Shown here: in pieces, positions 1 to 10,740 of the stretch | How the letters are laid out: the number at the start of each line of letters is the position of its first letter | How positions within the stretch are numbered: the first letter of the stretch is position 1 | Source of the DNA: Symsagittifera roscoffensis | Taxonomy: Eukaryota; Xenacoelomorpha; Acoela; Convolutidae | Reading direction: 5' to 3' | Assembly: GCF_963678635.1 (NCBI RefSeq) | Contig: NC_087067.1 | Coordinates: forward strand, 35,107,966-35,171,965 | Length of the DNA stretch: 64,000 nt | Made by a program: the position numbers and the translations under genes | Notes under the pieces: model-generated | What the model saw: only the letters and a program-made list of their open reading frames with translations | What the model was told of the DNA's origin: nothing | The model's database searches: none

Positions 1-240
1 TTATGATTTTTTCAAAAAAAATTTTTTTTTGAAAACCTTGATTTTCGCAATTCTGTTTTTGGGTGCTGTCAGGGTACTCTTCGGGGTAGCAAATCTTGCC
101 TCCAAATGTGACTGCTAAATTGCTTTTAGTTTCCATGATATGGCGTTATTTGTGATTTTTTCATAGAACTTAGATGTAAAAAAATTCACGAAGTTCACCC
201 ATTTTGAGGAGCGCCTGAAAACTTGTTTTTGTTGCAGTGT
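1..240 (+). repeat. Satellite-monomer element fragment, cut by window edge
   Basis: This stretch matches the roughly 170-bp monomers found at 31.9-32.9 kb. It has the same order of words: GGGTACTC, GCAAATCTTGCCTCCAAAT, GACTGCT, a TTTAGTTTCC block, GTGATTTTTTCA and AACTTAGATGTAAAAAA. The left end lies outside the window. I see no hairpin-CTAG end near 240, so the copy is probably truncated. It is seen directly by comparison within the window. Confidence 0.7.
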
Positions 241-2190
241 GTTTGATTTTTGTTAACTTAAATCGAACATCTTTTTGATAAATTAGCATCAAAATAATAC
301 TCACACATCGGCAACAAAGCCGACAATTTTTGACCAGATAAGATGTTCAATTCAAATTATAACATCAAACACATAAATTACATTGAGACTAGCAAAACCT
401 AATCAGCAGTTTAATATCTTACGACACAAGCTATTATAGTAGCAGTTTGTCTCTATAGAAAATTATTTTGTCAAGGAAAAAAATAAAACTAACATCAAGA
501 GCTATGCATCAAGAGAGTCTATTATGGTTCACGACTGTTTGATTCAGGCCAGCTGAAGCCATCTATACATTGCAAAACGTTTTTGGCTTTACATTTTGTC
601 CTTGAAGTTTCCCAATTATTAACTAAGAGTAGATAAACGTACCGAAGACTTATATAGATTGAGATAATTTTTTTTCCCGGAAAAGTCTTAAAATGTGTTC
701 AGGTTGAAGTTGGATTTTTCGCGGTTTGACTTTATTTCATTGATTTCTTTTAAGTTAGCAACAGTTGAACAACGAACAGCAAAAGTGTAAAGATCACGAA
801 AAACATGATTGACTTTAGTTTCGAAAGAAGATTTTAATTTTCACATTTCCCAGAGGAATAAAAATAGTTCTATTGATCCGGTTTTCTCAACTAGGGTTGA
901 TTTTATCAATTAAATCTTCAATCAGAAATTATTCTTAAAATTCAAAGAACTTTAAGGGCATCTGTTATTTTTTCTTGAAGTTCGAATGTTTAAAACAAAT
1001 CAGTAGTTTTTCTATTTATACATGCGTCCATTGACTTGTTTTCAACTGTCTCCTGGCCATATCTTATATATGCACTAACTAGAATAGATGTTTTCACTAC
1101 GCATTTATTTGCAGTGCCCTTGATGCAGTAGCCATAGGACTCTTTACGATGTTTTTCAACATAGCCAGATTTCTGAAATCATTTTGACATATCTATGAAC
1201 ATCGTTTGTTGCAGATTTATTGCATATTTTCAATATCAAATTGAAACTCTTCTCATTTGAACAACAACAGACGGAAGAGTTTTTATTAGAAAAAAAATCC
1301 ATGGTGCTTACAATTAATAATAAGTGAATCTTGATCTATTTGTCATTACAACTCAAATTTTGCCACTTTATTTCACCATCTTTAATTCACCTATATTACA
1401 CGAAAGAGAGCCCACGAAACCAGTTGCTTAATTATTTTAAATATGTCGAAAAGAGCCAATTGACTCAATATCAGATTACATAATGAACAAACTAGACTTG
1501 TTATGCAGTCTTTCTTGTGCAACACCAAAAGACGGAAATGTTGACGCTTACCATATATACCGATCCGACTACGACAAAAAAGCCCATGGAAAACGATAAA
1601 ACACATAAATTTGGTAATCGTTTTGACCAATCCTTGCTAAAACAAAACGATTTTTGGCAAAATTTAAAAAACTTGGGCTTGTTCTGTATCCAGCTATCTC
1701 TAACCACATTTAATTTATACGCAGATGAATATAGTCATACTAAAAGAATCACAAGATTCAATTGAAGACATTCAAAGCAAAATTAACTTTTGATTTATTT
1801 TTTTGATGATCAATTTCAAGCCTTCTGAAGATCAACAAACGGCAAAAATCAGAAGTTGTCAAAAAATTTATGGTAGATCAAATACGTGTTTTTGTTTGCA
1901 TAAATAAGCTCTTTTTTGTTGATTATTAAAAAAAAAACAGGCTCAAATTTTACCTGTTAACCAGATATTTCATTTGTCGAAATGATTAATTGATTCGATT
2001 AAACTATTTGTTCATTAGATAACGTGTCAAAAGGTCAGTCTGCCGAAAAACAAAAATAACATGTCAGCTGAAAAATATATAAAACTTGCAGCAATTCTAA
2101 ATTCAAAGCTTTGGCGAAACAAGTAATACTGTTATACTTTAATTTTACTAATAAATTTGGTTTATCTCAGCAAAAATTGTTTTTGTTGTA
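240..2190. other. Non-coding, AT-rich; one dispersed repeat copy inside
   Basis: No exon with homology or good splice sites was found. The short open frames at 1.4-1.77 kb lie on both strands of the same AT-rich DNA and resemble nothing. Positions about 690-1070 are a copy of the dispersed repeat containing CTATTGATCCGGTTTTCTCA (see the R2 entries). Confidence 0.6.
690..1070 (+). repeat. Dispersed repeat R2, copy 1
   Basis: R2 is a family of about 250-400 bp. Its landmarks are AAAGGTCACGAAAAACGTGAT, then TATTGATCCAGTTTTCTCAA, then ATTCAAAGAGCTTTAAGG, then CCAACTGTCTGTTGGCTATG. Other copies lie near 9600-9860, 12500-12890, 25450-25870, 31010-31160 (partial), 33000-33370 and 37900-38070. All recognised copies have the same orientation. 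No open frame is shared between copies, so it is probably a non-autonomous element or an untranslated part of one. Confidence 0.65.
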
Positions 2191-2275
2191 GTTAGAACAT
2201 AGTTGAAAGATGCCCGAGGGAAAAGAGCTCGAGTGCGGCTGTTTTGCCCGAGGTCATCTTCAACTATGTTCTAAC
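2191..2275. repeat. 85-bp inverted repeat (hairpin)
   Basis: The left arm GTTAGAACATAGTTGAAAGATG (2191-2212) pairs with CATCTTCAACTATGTTCTAAC (2255-2275), with one bulged A. The 42-nt centre contains CCCGAGG twice. Just downstream (2296-2365) the phrase AAATTGTGAAAGAGCCCG is repeated. Transcribed, this would fold into a precursor-like hairpin, but nothing shows that it is transcribed. Confidence 0.7.
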
Positions 2276-2739
2276 TGTTGATGAATATGTTTTTGCTCTT
2301 TCTGAGGGAAAGACGCCAGAAAATTGTGAAAGAGCCCGAAAAATTGTGAAAGAGCCCGGAAAAGTGCGCGAAACGATGCAAATGATTTCTTTTTTCATTC
2401 ATGCGTTCTAATATTTCATTTTTCATTCATGCCTTGTCGTGAAAGAACATGTGTGAAAATGCAAAAACATACTCTTCGCTTTAGTTGCAACGCTGTAAAA
2501 TTTCCCGCCGAAATTAGATAAAAAAGTTCATTTGGTCTCGTTTTAAATGTTTGATCTTAATCCGACTTTTTGACAGATTGATACTTCGGCGCCATGATCC
2601 TTCATCGTTTATTTTTGCTGAAAAATTTCGGGTTTACTTCTATTTTTTAGTCGCCTCATTTTGCGTTGTTTGAATGATAATCATTTGTTTTCTTTTATGG
2701 TTGGTGGACAATCTCTCGTTATAGTCGGGCTGCCTTCTA

Positions 2740-3210
2740 TCGTTTTTACACTTGCGAAGCAGTGTGTTATAGTACAAACTTTCTTTTTTCCAACCCAAGT
2801 CGCTAATATTGTTGCGACTTAAAGAAACGATATTTGCTGCATCGAATTGGCATTAAGATATTTTGTTGCACCTTCGATTTTTAGTCGCACCTTTTACAGC
2901 ATATTGATAACATGTGCTTTGACATTCGAGTAATTATAAGTTTACACAGTTGATGCATTTTTAATTCATCAAGTGAACCGAAGAAAGCTATTTGTTTCCA
3001 ACAGCGTAACAATAATAAAATCTGTATAAAACTGAATTTATCTCGCATTTTTTTTGAAATGCATAATTTATACATAATGTGGTTTTATGATTTGCGATTT
3101 TTTTCCATGCAAAATTGTATCTTTTTGTATTTGATGCTACTTTTGCTGCATAGAATTGGCAATTTATTAGCATATGTAGCTGCATTATTGGTAGCTTGTT
3201 TTTGAGGATT
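2740..3210 (+). repeat. Dispersed repeat family REP-1, copy 1
   Basis: It begins with a small hairpin (ACACTTGCGAAGCAGTGTGT) followed by a TTTCCAACCCAAGTCGC block. It continues with CTTTGACATTCGAGTAAT, AGTGAACCGAAGAAAGCTATT and GAAATGCATAATTTATACA. The same order of blocks occurs at 5450-5850, 7500-7900 and 54000-54880, and reversed at 45740-46110. The first part alone recurs reversed at 15440-16010 and 62760-63350. No coding capacity is conserved. Confidence 0.65.
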
Positions 3211-3214
3211 TTAA

Positions 3215-3335
3215 GCATCCGTGGCTGAATGGATAGTGCGTGAGACTCGAATTTGCTAGTTCGCAGATTTTTGCTAATTCGAGTTTTTGCCGAGCCTCTA
3301 GTTTTTGCAAATTCGAGGCTTACTTCTATTTTTTC
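3215..3335 (+). mobile_element. tRNA-derived SINE-like unit (family S1), copy 1
   Basis: The head CCGTGGCTGAATGGATAGTG resembles a tRNA D-arm with an A-box. It is followed by GAGACTCGAAT and a degraded B-box region. The tail (GAGTTTTTGC then ATTCGAGGCTTACTTCTA) is shared with copies at 39530-39635 and 55012-55130. It sits directly after a REP-1 copy, as the degraded unit at 5862-5912 also does. It is not a functional tRNA gene because no complete cloverleaf is visible. Confidence 0.65.
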
Positions 3336-3379
3336 ATGTCACTTGATAGGGCTGCTTTTTGGTGAAAGAGCAAATTGAG

Positions 3380-5185
3380 GAAAGAAATTTAAAAATGCGT
3401 ACGAACAGACAAAAACAACTATTACAAGAACATGGCTGACGAAATATCACATGCCGACAAGACAGGAAATACACGGAAGGTCTATTCCACCATTAAGCAA
3501 CTCACAGGGAAGAGACAAACACAGAATGAAACCCTTAAATGTGAAAAGGGGGAAATTATTCTTGATATCCAGGAGCGTCTTAAAAGGTAGGCAACACACT
3601 TTGAGAACCTTCTAAATAGACCCTCTCCACCCCGAGTCGCAACCACACATGAACGAGCGAAACCATTTGAAAATGTTAGTGGTGGAGAACCAAGTGAGAA
3701 AGAAGTTGCTAAAGCGATCAGCAAACTGAAGAGAAACAAAGCGGGAGGAACAGATGGCATACCAACCGAACTGCTCAATTTGATTTGGTATTCAAAGCAG
3801 ATACCAAATGAATGGAAAATTGCTATTGTAGTACCCGTTTTTAAGAAGAGACAAAGTCGCTTGTGCCAACTACAGAGGAATCTCGCTTCTAGTCATAGCA
3901 TTCAAAGTGCTTGAAGCAGTACTGAAAAACAGACTAGAACCTGCTTATGCAAATTATGCAAGAAAAAATCAGGCCGGCTTCAAACCAGGGCGAGGCTGTA
4001 GAGATTAAATTTTCTCCATCCGCCAAATAATCGAGCAACGCGAAGAGTACAAGAGAATGACACACCTCATCTTTATTGATTTCAAGGCGGCATTTGACAG
4101 TGTCCACAGAGAATGCATCTGGAACATATGCAAGGCACTCGGATTAGATTCTGGACTTATCGACATTCTCATAACAATGTACACTGAGACGTACTGCCAA
4201 GTGCGAGCCTACAACAGTATCACAGATAAATTCAGCATCCTCAGTGGAGTCAGACAAGGATCGGTGCTATCTCCCTTTCTCTTTGACCTTGCCATTGACT
4301 GGGTCATGAAAAGAACCCTTGAGGGCGACAAGTTAGGCATTGTACTGGATGACATGATCATCGCTGATCTGGAATTTGCAGATGACATATGCCTACTTGA
4401 AGAAAACGAGTGTGATGCGCGACTCCTCGACAAAGTTACCCAAAACTTCAGCGTATGTTGGTCTCCGGATAAATGTCCAAAAAACCAAGTTCTGTTCGAA
4501 CAACCCTAACGCAAAGTTCACCGTGAAGAACGAGCTTCTAGAGAGAGTGGATGAATTCACTTTCTTGGGTAGTCGGATTGCATTAAATGGCAGTGTAACG
4601 TCCGAGGTGAAGGCGCGAATCGGGAAAGCCGTAGGTGCATTCGCCAGCCTAATTCCCATCTGAAAGCAAAAGAAGATACCAAGAAACATCAAAATAAAAA
4701 TTTTCAACGCATGCGTAAAAACAATCCTATTTTATGGAAATGAAACATGACCGATAAATGAAAGCGACGTCAAAAAATTGCAAACTTTCGAAAAGAGATG
4801 CCTTCAGAAAATCAACTGTAATTATCACCACAATCAAGACGACCACCAACCTTCACACCCCCCTGCCGACATCTCGCATACAATAAAAACCCGAAGGCTA
4901 AAATGGCTTGGACACGTGCTTCGAATGAATGAAGATGAAGTACCAAACGCAACATTAGAATTCGTCAAAGGTGAAAGTTGGAGGCGGGTACCCGGGGGCA
5001 CAAGAAAAACATGGAGAAGACTGGTGAAAAACGAATTGAAGCCACATTTGAAACCCCCAGGATGACTTTCAAAAGGTGGGAACAAGATTGGTTCGACATC
5101 TGTAAAGAAACTGCTGCGGACAGGCATCAATGGCGTGATGTTGTGGCGGGCAAAGGGCAGCATTGCCCGGAAAAGCCCTGACTGG
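3380..5185 (+). mobile_element. Decayed non-LTR retrotransposon (RTE-like), copy A
   Basis: This is a degraded reverse transcriptase gene. At 3430-3790 one frame gives the N-terminal RT region (LKRNKAGGTDGIPTELL, then IPNEWKIAIVVPVFKK). The 4057-4509 frame gives FIDFKAAFDSVHRECIW, GVRQGSVLSPFLFDLAIDW and the catalytic FADD (about 4375-4386). The frame then shifts near 4455 to GLRINVQKTKF and FLGSRIALNG. After in-frame stops come RRLKWLGHVLRMNEDEVP and WRRLV, the C-terminal region typical of RTE-like elements. No endonuclease domain is visible, so the copy is 5'-truncated. Frameshifts and stops show it is dead. The clade is inferred from memory of motif style. Confidence 0.85.
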
Positions 5186-6281
5186 AAGTGGAAGTGTTTG
5201 CAAAGCGCTGCTTCGCCTCTGTGTAAATTTCGGTTTATCTTCTATAATTTTAGTCGCCTAATTTTGCTTTGTTTGAAGGACAATCATGTGTTTTTTTTCG
5301 TGGATGCTGGGCGATAAGTCATTTGAAAACTCGGTTTTGAATTTTTCGGATAAAATGTAATTTTTGGCTCTATGGTCGTAGTTTTCACTCAAAATGTGTT
5401 CGAGTGGTTACCGATTAATATGTTTTGTTTGAATGCTATTTCTTCGCTAAGATGGTCTTAGTACAAGCGAAGCTTAATATAATACTAGGAGACCTAATAT
5501 ATTTTTTCAACGTATTTCGCGAAATAAGGGCTACTTTTGGTGGTACTTTAAAAGCAGGCTGATTAGGCAGTTTTATTAGCATTTGCTTTGACATTCGAAT
5601 AGTAAAAAATTAAAACAATTCAGCGTTTTATTCGATCAAATGAACCGAAAAAAGTTATTCGTTTCATACAACAGCATGATAATGAAGTTAACGTTTCAGA
5701 AATCTTCAAACTCAGTATATTTTGCAAAATGTTTGAAATGCATAATTTATACACAAGGTGGTCTTATAAGTTCCAATTTGTAATATACAAACTTGGTGTG
5801 GTTGCCTTTAGTTTATATTGTGACATTTTTGTTGAGTAGAATTGGTAATTTACTAGCAGAGGTGAGGACGTGAGACTCCAAATCTAAAGGTCAGAAATTG
5901 CAACCCGACACCTAATGAAAGTTTCAATTTTCAAGGTTTATTTTTTTGTTTTCTTATTTCTGTTTTCAGATCTGCTTTTTGTCGTTTATTTTTGGGTTTG
6001 CGAATTGCAGCTTCGCCTCTGTGTTTTAGAAATGTTTTTCCTCATACATAGGAATTTTTTTGGTAGAGCTGGCCATCGATTTTTATTTCGAGTTAAAGGT
6101 TGTCGTCTATTTTTTCTGTCGGCTCAGTTTCATCTGTGTTTAACGTGTTGGTATGAATAAATGCGTGATAGTGAGATAAAAAATATGACGAACAAATTGT
6201 TCACATTAGTTAGTTTATTCACCATAAACAAACTAATTATTGGCAAGATTATTATTTTGCCGCTATCGAAATACATTGAAA
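4231..6281 (+). repeat. Tandem duplication unit 1 (2051 bp)
   Basis: The sequence starting TTCAGCATCC at 4231 recurs at 6282 and stays nearly identical for about 2.05 kb. The unit runs from the middle of the LINE reverse transcriptase, through its 3' part, a REP-1 copy (5450-5850), a degraded tRNA-like piece (about 5862-5912) and a GCGAATTGCAGCTTCGC hairpin (about 6000), to 6281. The junction shares the short word AAATT. Few differences between units were noticed by eye, so the duplication is recent. Confidence 0.9.
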
Positions 6282-7240
6282 TTCAGCATCCTCAGTGGAG
6301 TCAGACAAGGATCGGTGCTATCTCCCTTTCTCTTTGACCTTGCCATTGACTGGGTCATGAAAAGAACCCTTGAGGGCGACAAATTAGGCATTGTACTGGA
6401 TGACATGATCATCGCTGATCTGGAATTTGCAGATGACATATGCCTACTTGAAGAAAACGAGTGTGATGCGCGACTCCTTGACAAAGTTACCCAAAACTTC
6501 AGCGTATGTTGGTCTCCGGATAAATGTCCAAAAAACCAAGTTCTGTTCGAACAACCCTAACGCAAAGTTCACCGTGAAGAACGAGCTTCTAGAGAGAGTG
6601 GATGAATTCACTTTCTTGGGTAGTCGGATTGCATTAAATGGCAGTGTAACGTCCGAGGTGAAGGCCCGAATCGGGAAAGCCGTAGGTGCATTCGCCAGCC
6701 TAATTCCCATCTGAAAGCAAAAGAAGATACCAAGAAACATCAAAATAAAAATTTTCAACGCATGCGTAAAAACAATCCTATTTTATGGAAATGAAACATG
6801 ACCGATAAATGAAAGCGACGTCAAAAAATTGCAAACTTTCGAAAAGAGATGCCTTCAGAAAATCAACTGTAATTATCACCACAATCAAGACGACCACCAA
6901 ACTTCACACCCCCCTGCCGACATCTCGCATACAATAAAAACCCGAAGGCTAAAATGGCTTGGACACGTGCTTCGAATGAATGAAGATGAAGTACCAAACG
7001 CAACATTAGAATTCGTCAAAGGTGAAAGTTGGAGGCGGGTACCCGGGGGCACAAGAAAAACATGGAGAAGACTGGTGAAAAACGAATTGAAGCCACATTT
7101 TAAACCCCCCAGGATGACTTTCAAAAAGTGGGAACAAGATTGGTTCGACATCTGTAAAGAAACTGCTGCGGACAGGCATCAATAGCGTGATGTTGTGGCG
7201 GGCAAAGGGCAGCATTGCCCGGAAAAGCCCTAACTGGAAG
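6282..7240 (+). pseudogene. RTE-like reverse transcriptase fragment, copy B
   Basis: It carries the same protein blocks as copy A from ILSGVRQGSVLSP onward, including FADD and RRLKWLGHVLRM. Because it begins exactly at the duplication breakpoint, it lacks the FKAAFD block and everything before it. The open frame listed from 6240 starts in unrelated upstream sequence fused at the junction, so it is not a real fusion gene. Confidence 0.85.
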
Positions 7241-8333
7241 TGGAAGTGTTTGCAAAGCGCTGCTTCGCCTCTGTGTAAATTTCGGTTTATCTTCTATAAT
7301 TTTAGTCGCCTAATTTTGCTTTGTTTGAAGGACAATCATGTGTTTTTTTTTCGTGGATGCTGGGCGATAAGTCATTTGAAAACTCGGTTTTGAATTTTTC
7401 GGATAAAATGTAATTTTTGGCTCTATGGTCGTAGTTTTCACTCAAAATGTGTTCGAGTGGTTACCGATTAATATGTTTTGTTTGAATGCTATTTCTTCGC
7501 TAAGATGGTCTTAGTACAAGCGAAGCTTAATATAATACTAGGAGACCTAATTTATTTTTTCAACGTATTTCGCGAAATAAGGGCTACTTTTGGTGGTACT
7601 TTAAAAGCAGGCTGATTAGGCAGTTTTATTAGCATTTGCTTTGACATTCGAATAGTAAAAAATTAAAACAATTCAGCGTTTTATTCGATCAAATGAACCG
7701 AAAAAAGTTATTCGTTTCATACAACAGCATGATAATGAAGTTAACGTTTCAGAAATCTTCAAACTCAGTATATTTTGCAAAATGTTTGAAATGCATAATT
7801 TATACACAAGGTGGTCTTATAAGTTCCAATTTGTAATATACAAACTTGGTGTGGTTGCCTTTAGTTTATATTGTGACATTTTTGTTGAGTAGAATTGGTA
7901 ATTTACTAGCAGAGGTGAGGACGTGAGACTCCAAATCTAAAGGTCAGAAATTGCAACCCGACACCTAATGAAAGTTTCAATTTTCAAGGTTTATTTTTTT
8001 GTTTTCTTATTTCTGTTTTCAGATCTGCTTTTTGTCGTTTATTTTTGGGTTTGCGAATTGCAGCTTCGCCTCTGTGTTTTAGAAATGTTTTTCCTCATAC
8101 ATAGGAATTTTTTTGGTAGAGCTGGCCATCGATTTTTATTTCGAGTTAAAGGTTGTCGTCTATTTTTTCTGTCGGCTCAGTTTCATCTGTGTTTAACGTG
8201 TTGGTATGAATAAATGCGTGATAGTGAGATAAAAAATATGACGAACAAATTGTTCACATTAGTTAGTTTATTCACCATAAACAAACTAATTATTGGCAAG
8301 ATTATTATTTTGCCGCTATCGAAATACATTGAA
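6282..8333 (+). repeat. Tandem duplication unit 2
   Basis: This is the second copy of the 2.05-kb unit. It carries the same frameshift (about 6505) and stops as unit 1, so the LINE was already dead when duplicated. By-eye differences include CTCG to CTTG near 6478, CCAACC to CCAAAC near 6900, one or two length changes in homopolymers, and an extra TAG after DRHQ (7183-7185). The end is at GAAATT near 8333, after which the sequence becomes unrelated. Confidence 0.9.
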
Positions 8334-8730
8334 ATTTCGGTTCATTGTGTTTTGACAGCGATTACATATACTAATGGTAAAATTAAACACAAATTCGGGG
8401 TTTTACTCGGTAAAATGCCCAACTTAAGACACCCGTTTGGAAAATATTTACTTAAAATTTTAAACAAAGCTTATACATCGACCGACAGCAAATGATCTCA
8501 AATACCCTCGATGGAAGTCTCCATTTTTGTTTCGAAGCACTTACCAGAGTATTCCCCACTAAACATGGCGGCTTACACCATTTGTTGTAGTTTTTCTATG
8601 TGAGTGATTTTTTGATTTTAAATAAGCGGTGTTAAAAATTACATTGTTCAGTGTGGCTTTCCTCAACTCTTTTGTGTCTTTGCCCTTGCGATAAGCAATG
8701 ACGGTGCAATCGGGCACTAGACATTTTTCC
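8334..8730. other. Non-coding; no recognised feature
   Basis: After the tandem duplication ends, this stretch has no exon-like frame, no obvious repeat landmark and no RNA gene that I can see. Confidence 0.5.
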
Positions 8731-8732
8731 CG

Positions 8733-8818
8733 TAATGGCTCGGGCACTTAGCCTGGAGGTAACAAATACGCCTGAGACGGTTAAGGTCCGGCGTTCGAAC
8801 CTGACAGGACCTGGTTTT
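8733..8818 (+). mobile_element. tRNA-like (SINE head) sequence
   Basis: TGGCTCGGGCACTTAGCCTGG acts as an A-box-like start, and GGCGTTCGAACCTGACAGG is a good B-box (GTTCGAACC). The spacing is roughly right for a tRNA, but the stems do not form a clean cloverleaf, and the 3' end runs into CCTGGTTTTCGT rather than a terminator. It is most likely a tRNA-derived SINE head. Confidence 0.5.
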
Positions 8819-10740
8819 CGTAAAACAGGAAATATTCCGTTTCGGGTTATTTTTCTGCCTATGTTTTGTCAGCTTAGCTGCCACATCGTAGATTTTTTTT
8901 GCGGTTCACAGATTGTGTTTTAGTTATTTGAAGTGTTTTGGTTCATTTCTGCTGTTTGTAATTTAACTAACCTTGACTTCGTACATTTTGTTTCGTTTTT
9001 TTTTCCGTTAAAACTTCGTTCTGGCCCAAATGATTTCAACACTTATAGTTTATCGGCTTGGGAAAGTTTCAAGAGAAACATAAATTTTATACTCACCTCT
9101 GCATCACAAAAAATGCTAAAAATCTCAATAGAAATTATAGTTCAAAGTTTTCATGAAAATGATTTTTTTTCAGCTTTTTTGTTTTTCCTTGTTTTTTTTA
9201 CGCTTGATTGGCTTCGGCCTATGTTTTATGCCTTAATGGGCTCATCTTGTCTGTGAGTGTGAGGGGCGAGTAAAGTCTTTAAAGGGCGAGGGGACTAAAT
9301 ATCTTTCTATTAATCCTAATTTTTTTGATTTTTTTTTCGGCCGTTGTTCGTTTTTTGTTTTCGGCTGAATAGCTATCGTCTATATGTTTTACGGCTTAGT
9401 GGTTTTATATTGTTTCATTTAACAATTAAATAAAGCTTCTTTTGTTTTTATGAGGGGGCTTAAACGTTTTGAGGAAGAAGGGGTTTTTTATAAGTCTTAA
9501 GTCTTGTTGATTTTTTTTCGGCTTTTGTAACCGCTTGGTAAGCTTTCTTTCATTGCAATTTTTGCATTGTTTTGTTTTCTTTGAAACAATGATTTCTTTT
9601 TAAGTTCAATTCATTTCACAGCTGAATAAAAGTTTTATAGATTGATTCAGTTCTCTCAAATTGGGTTTTTAAATTTAAAAAAGTGTCAATCATAAAGTGT
9701 CGCAAAAAAGTTTTCTAGAAATTCAAAGAGCTCTAAGGGCATCTGTTTTTTTCTTTGAAATTCGAAATTTTGGAATTCAAAAAAATAAGTCAGTATTTTG
9801 TTTCTGTTTAATTGCGTTCATTGACTCATTTCCAACTGTCCGTTGGCTATGTTTTCGAAATTAAGTGTTTTTTTCTTTTTCCTTGAGACCATTTTCTTTT
9901 TTCCATTTGTGTGTCTTTTCCAAATGTTTCAATCTTGAAATTCAAATGATGTAGGGGGAGGGGTTAGGGCGGAAAAGAACCATAAAGTTTTACCCAAATA
10001 CCATTGATAAGTCTACCGGTCGTAGAAATTTGCGTTTAAGTTTTTCTGCATGATTTGTTATGGTTGACAGTAAAACTGATGTTGTTTGAGTTAACAGAAA
10101 ATCAAATATTGTAGATATTCATATGAAAGCAGTCAATCAACCAATCTGCTATATTTATGAAGCCCTCTTCAAACAGTTTTGTTGACTTAAAATTCGCCTC
10201 ATTTCTTGATAGTGGAACTAAAACAGGTTATTGAAGTTTTTGACTTGCTTTGAACACTTTAAGGGAAAGCATTCAATGCCCGAAGTGAACGGCATCCATA
10301 AGTTGAATTGAGATTTCAAAATGAAGGCACATACTTTTTCTTTCAGCCGTAAAAACGAAAACTTTCGAGCGTACCGATATAAGCAAGCTAAAAGCAAATT
10401 ACTAAAGTGGCGCGTTCAAACTACTGAATATCCGAATAATCTAGAACTGGATATTCAATAATAATTTGTTTGTTATTATTGTAGTCAATTGGCGTAGTTT
10501 TGAAACAATTCAGCCACAAAACTCAGACAATTCGGCCAAATTAGGTTAAAGAGACGAGATCAAAGGACAATTTTTTTTTCTAATTTGATTAGAATCAGAA
10601 GGCTTTCAACACTTTAACAATGAAATGTGAGATATCAAATAACAATTATCGAGTAAACAATTTTGCAATGCGTAAAAGTTAAGGGTTTATGTAATGTACA
10701 TTAATGATACAAAGTTTTAAATACTTCTGTATATGGTCTC
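8819..10740. other. Non-coding, T-rich; contains R2 copy 2
   Basis: No gene is visible. The open frame at 8933-9256 is T-rich and resembles nothing. About 9600-9860 is an R2 copy (ATTCAGTTCTCTCAAATTGG, then ATTCAAAGAGCTCTAAGG, then CCAACTGTCCGTTGGCTATG). Confidence 0.55.

Noticed and set aside
6240-6560. Open frame joining a new N-terminus to reverse transcriptase motifs
   Set aside because: The join lies exactly at the tandem-duplication junction; upstream residues come from unrelated repeat DNA. It is a fragment, not a fusion gene.
8733-8818. True tRNA gene
   Set aside because: A- and B-box words are present, but stems do not pair into a cloverleaf and there is no T-run terminator. The same was judged for 15058, 25943, 41766 and 55012.
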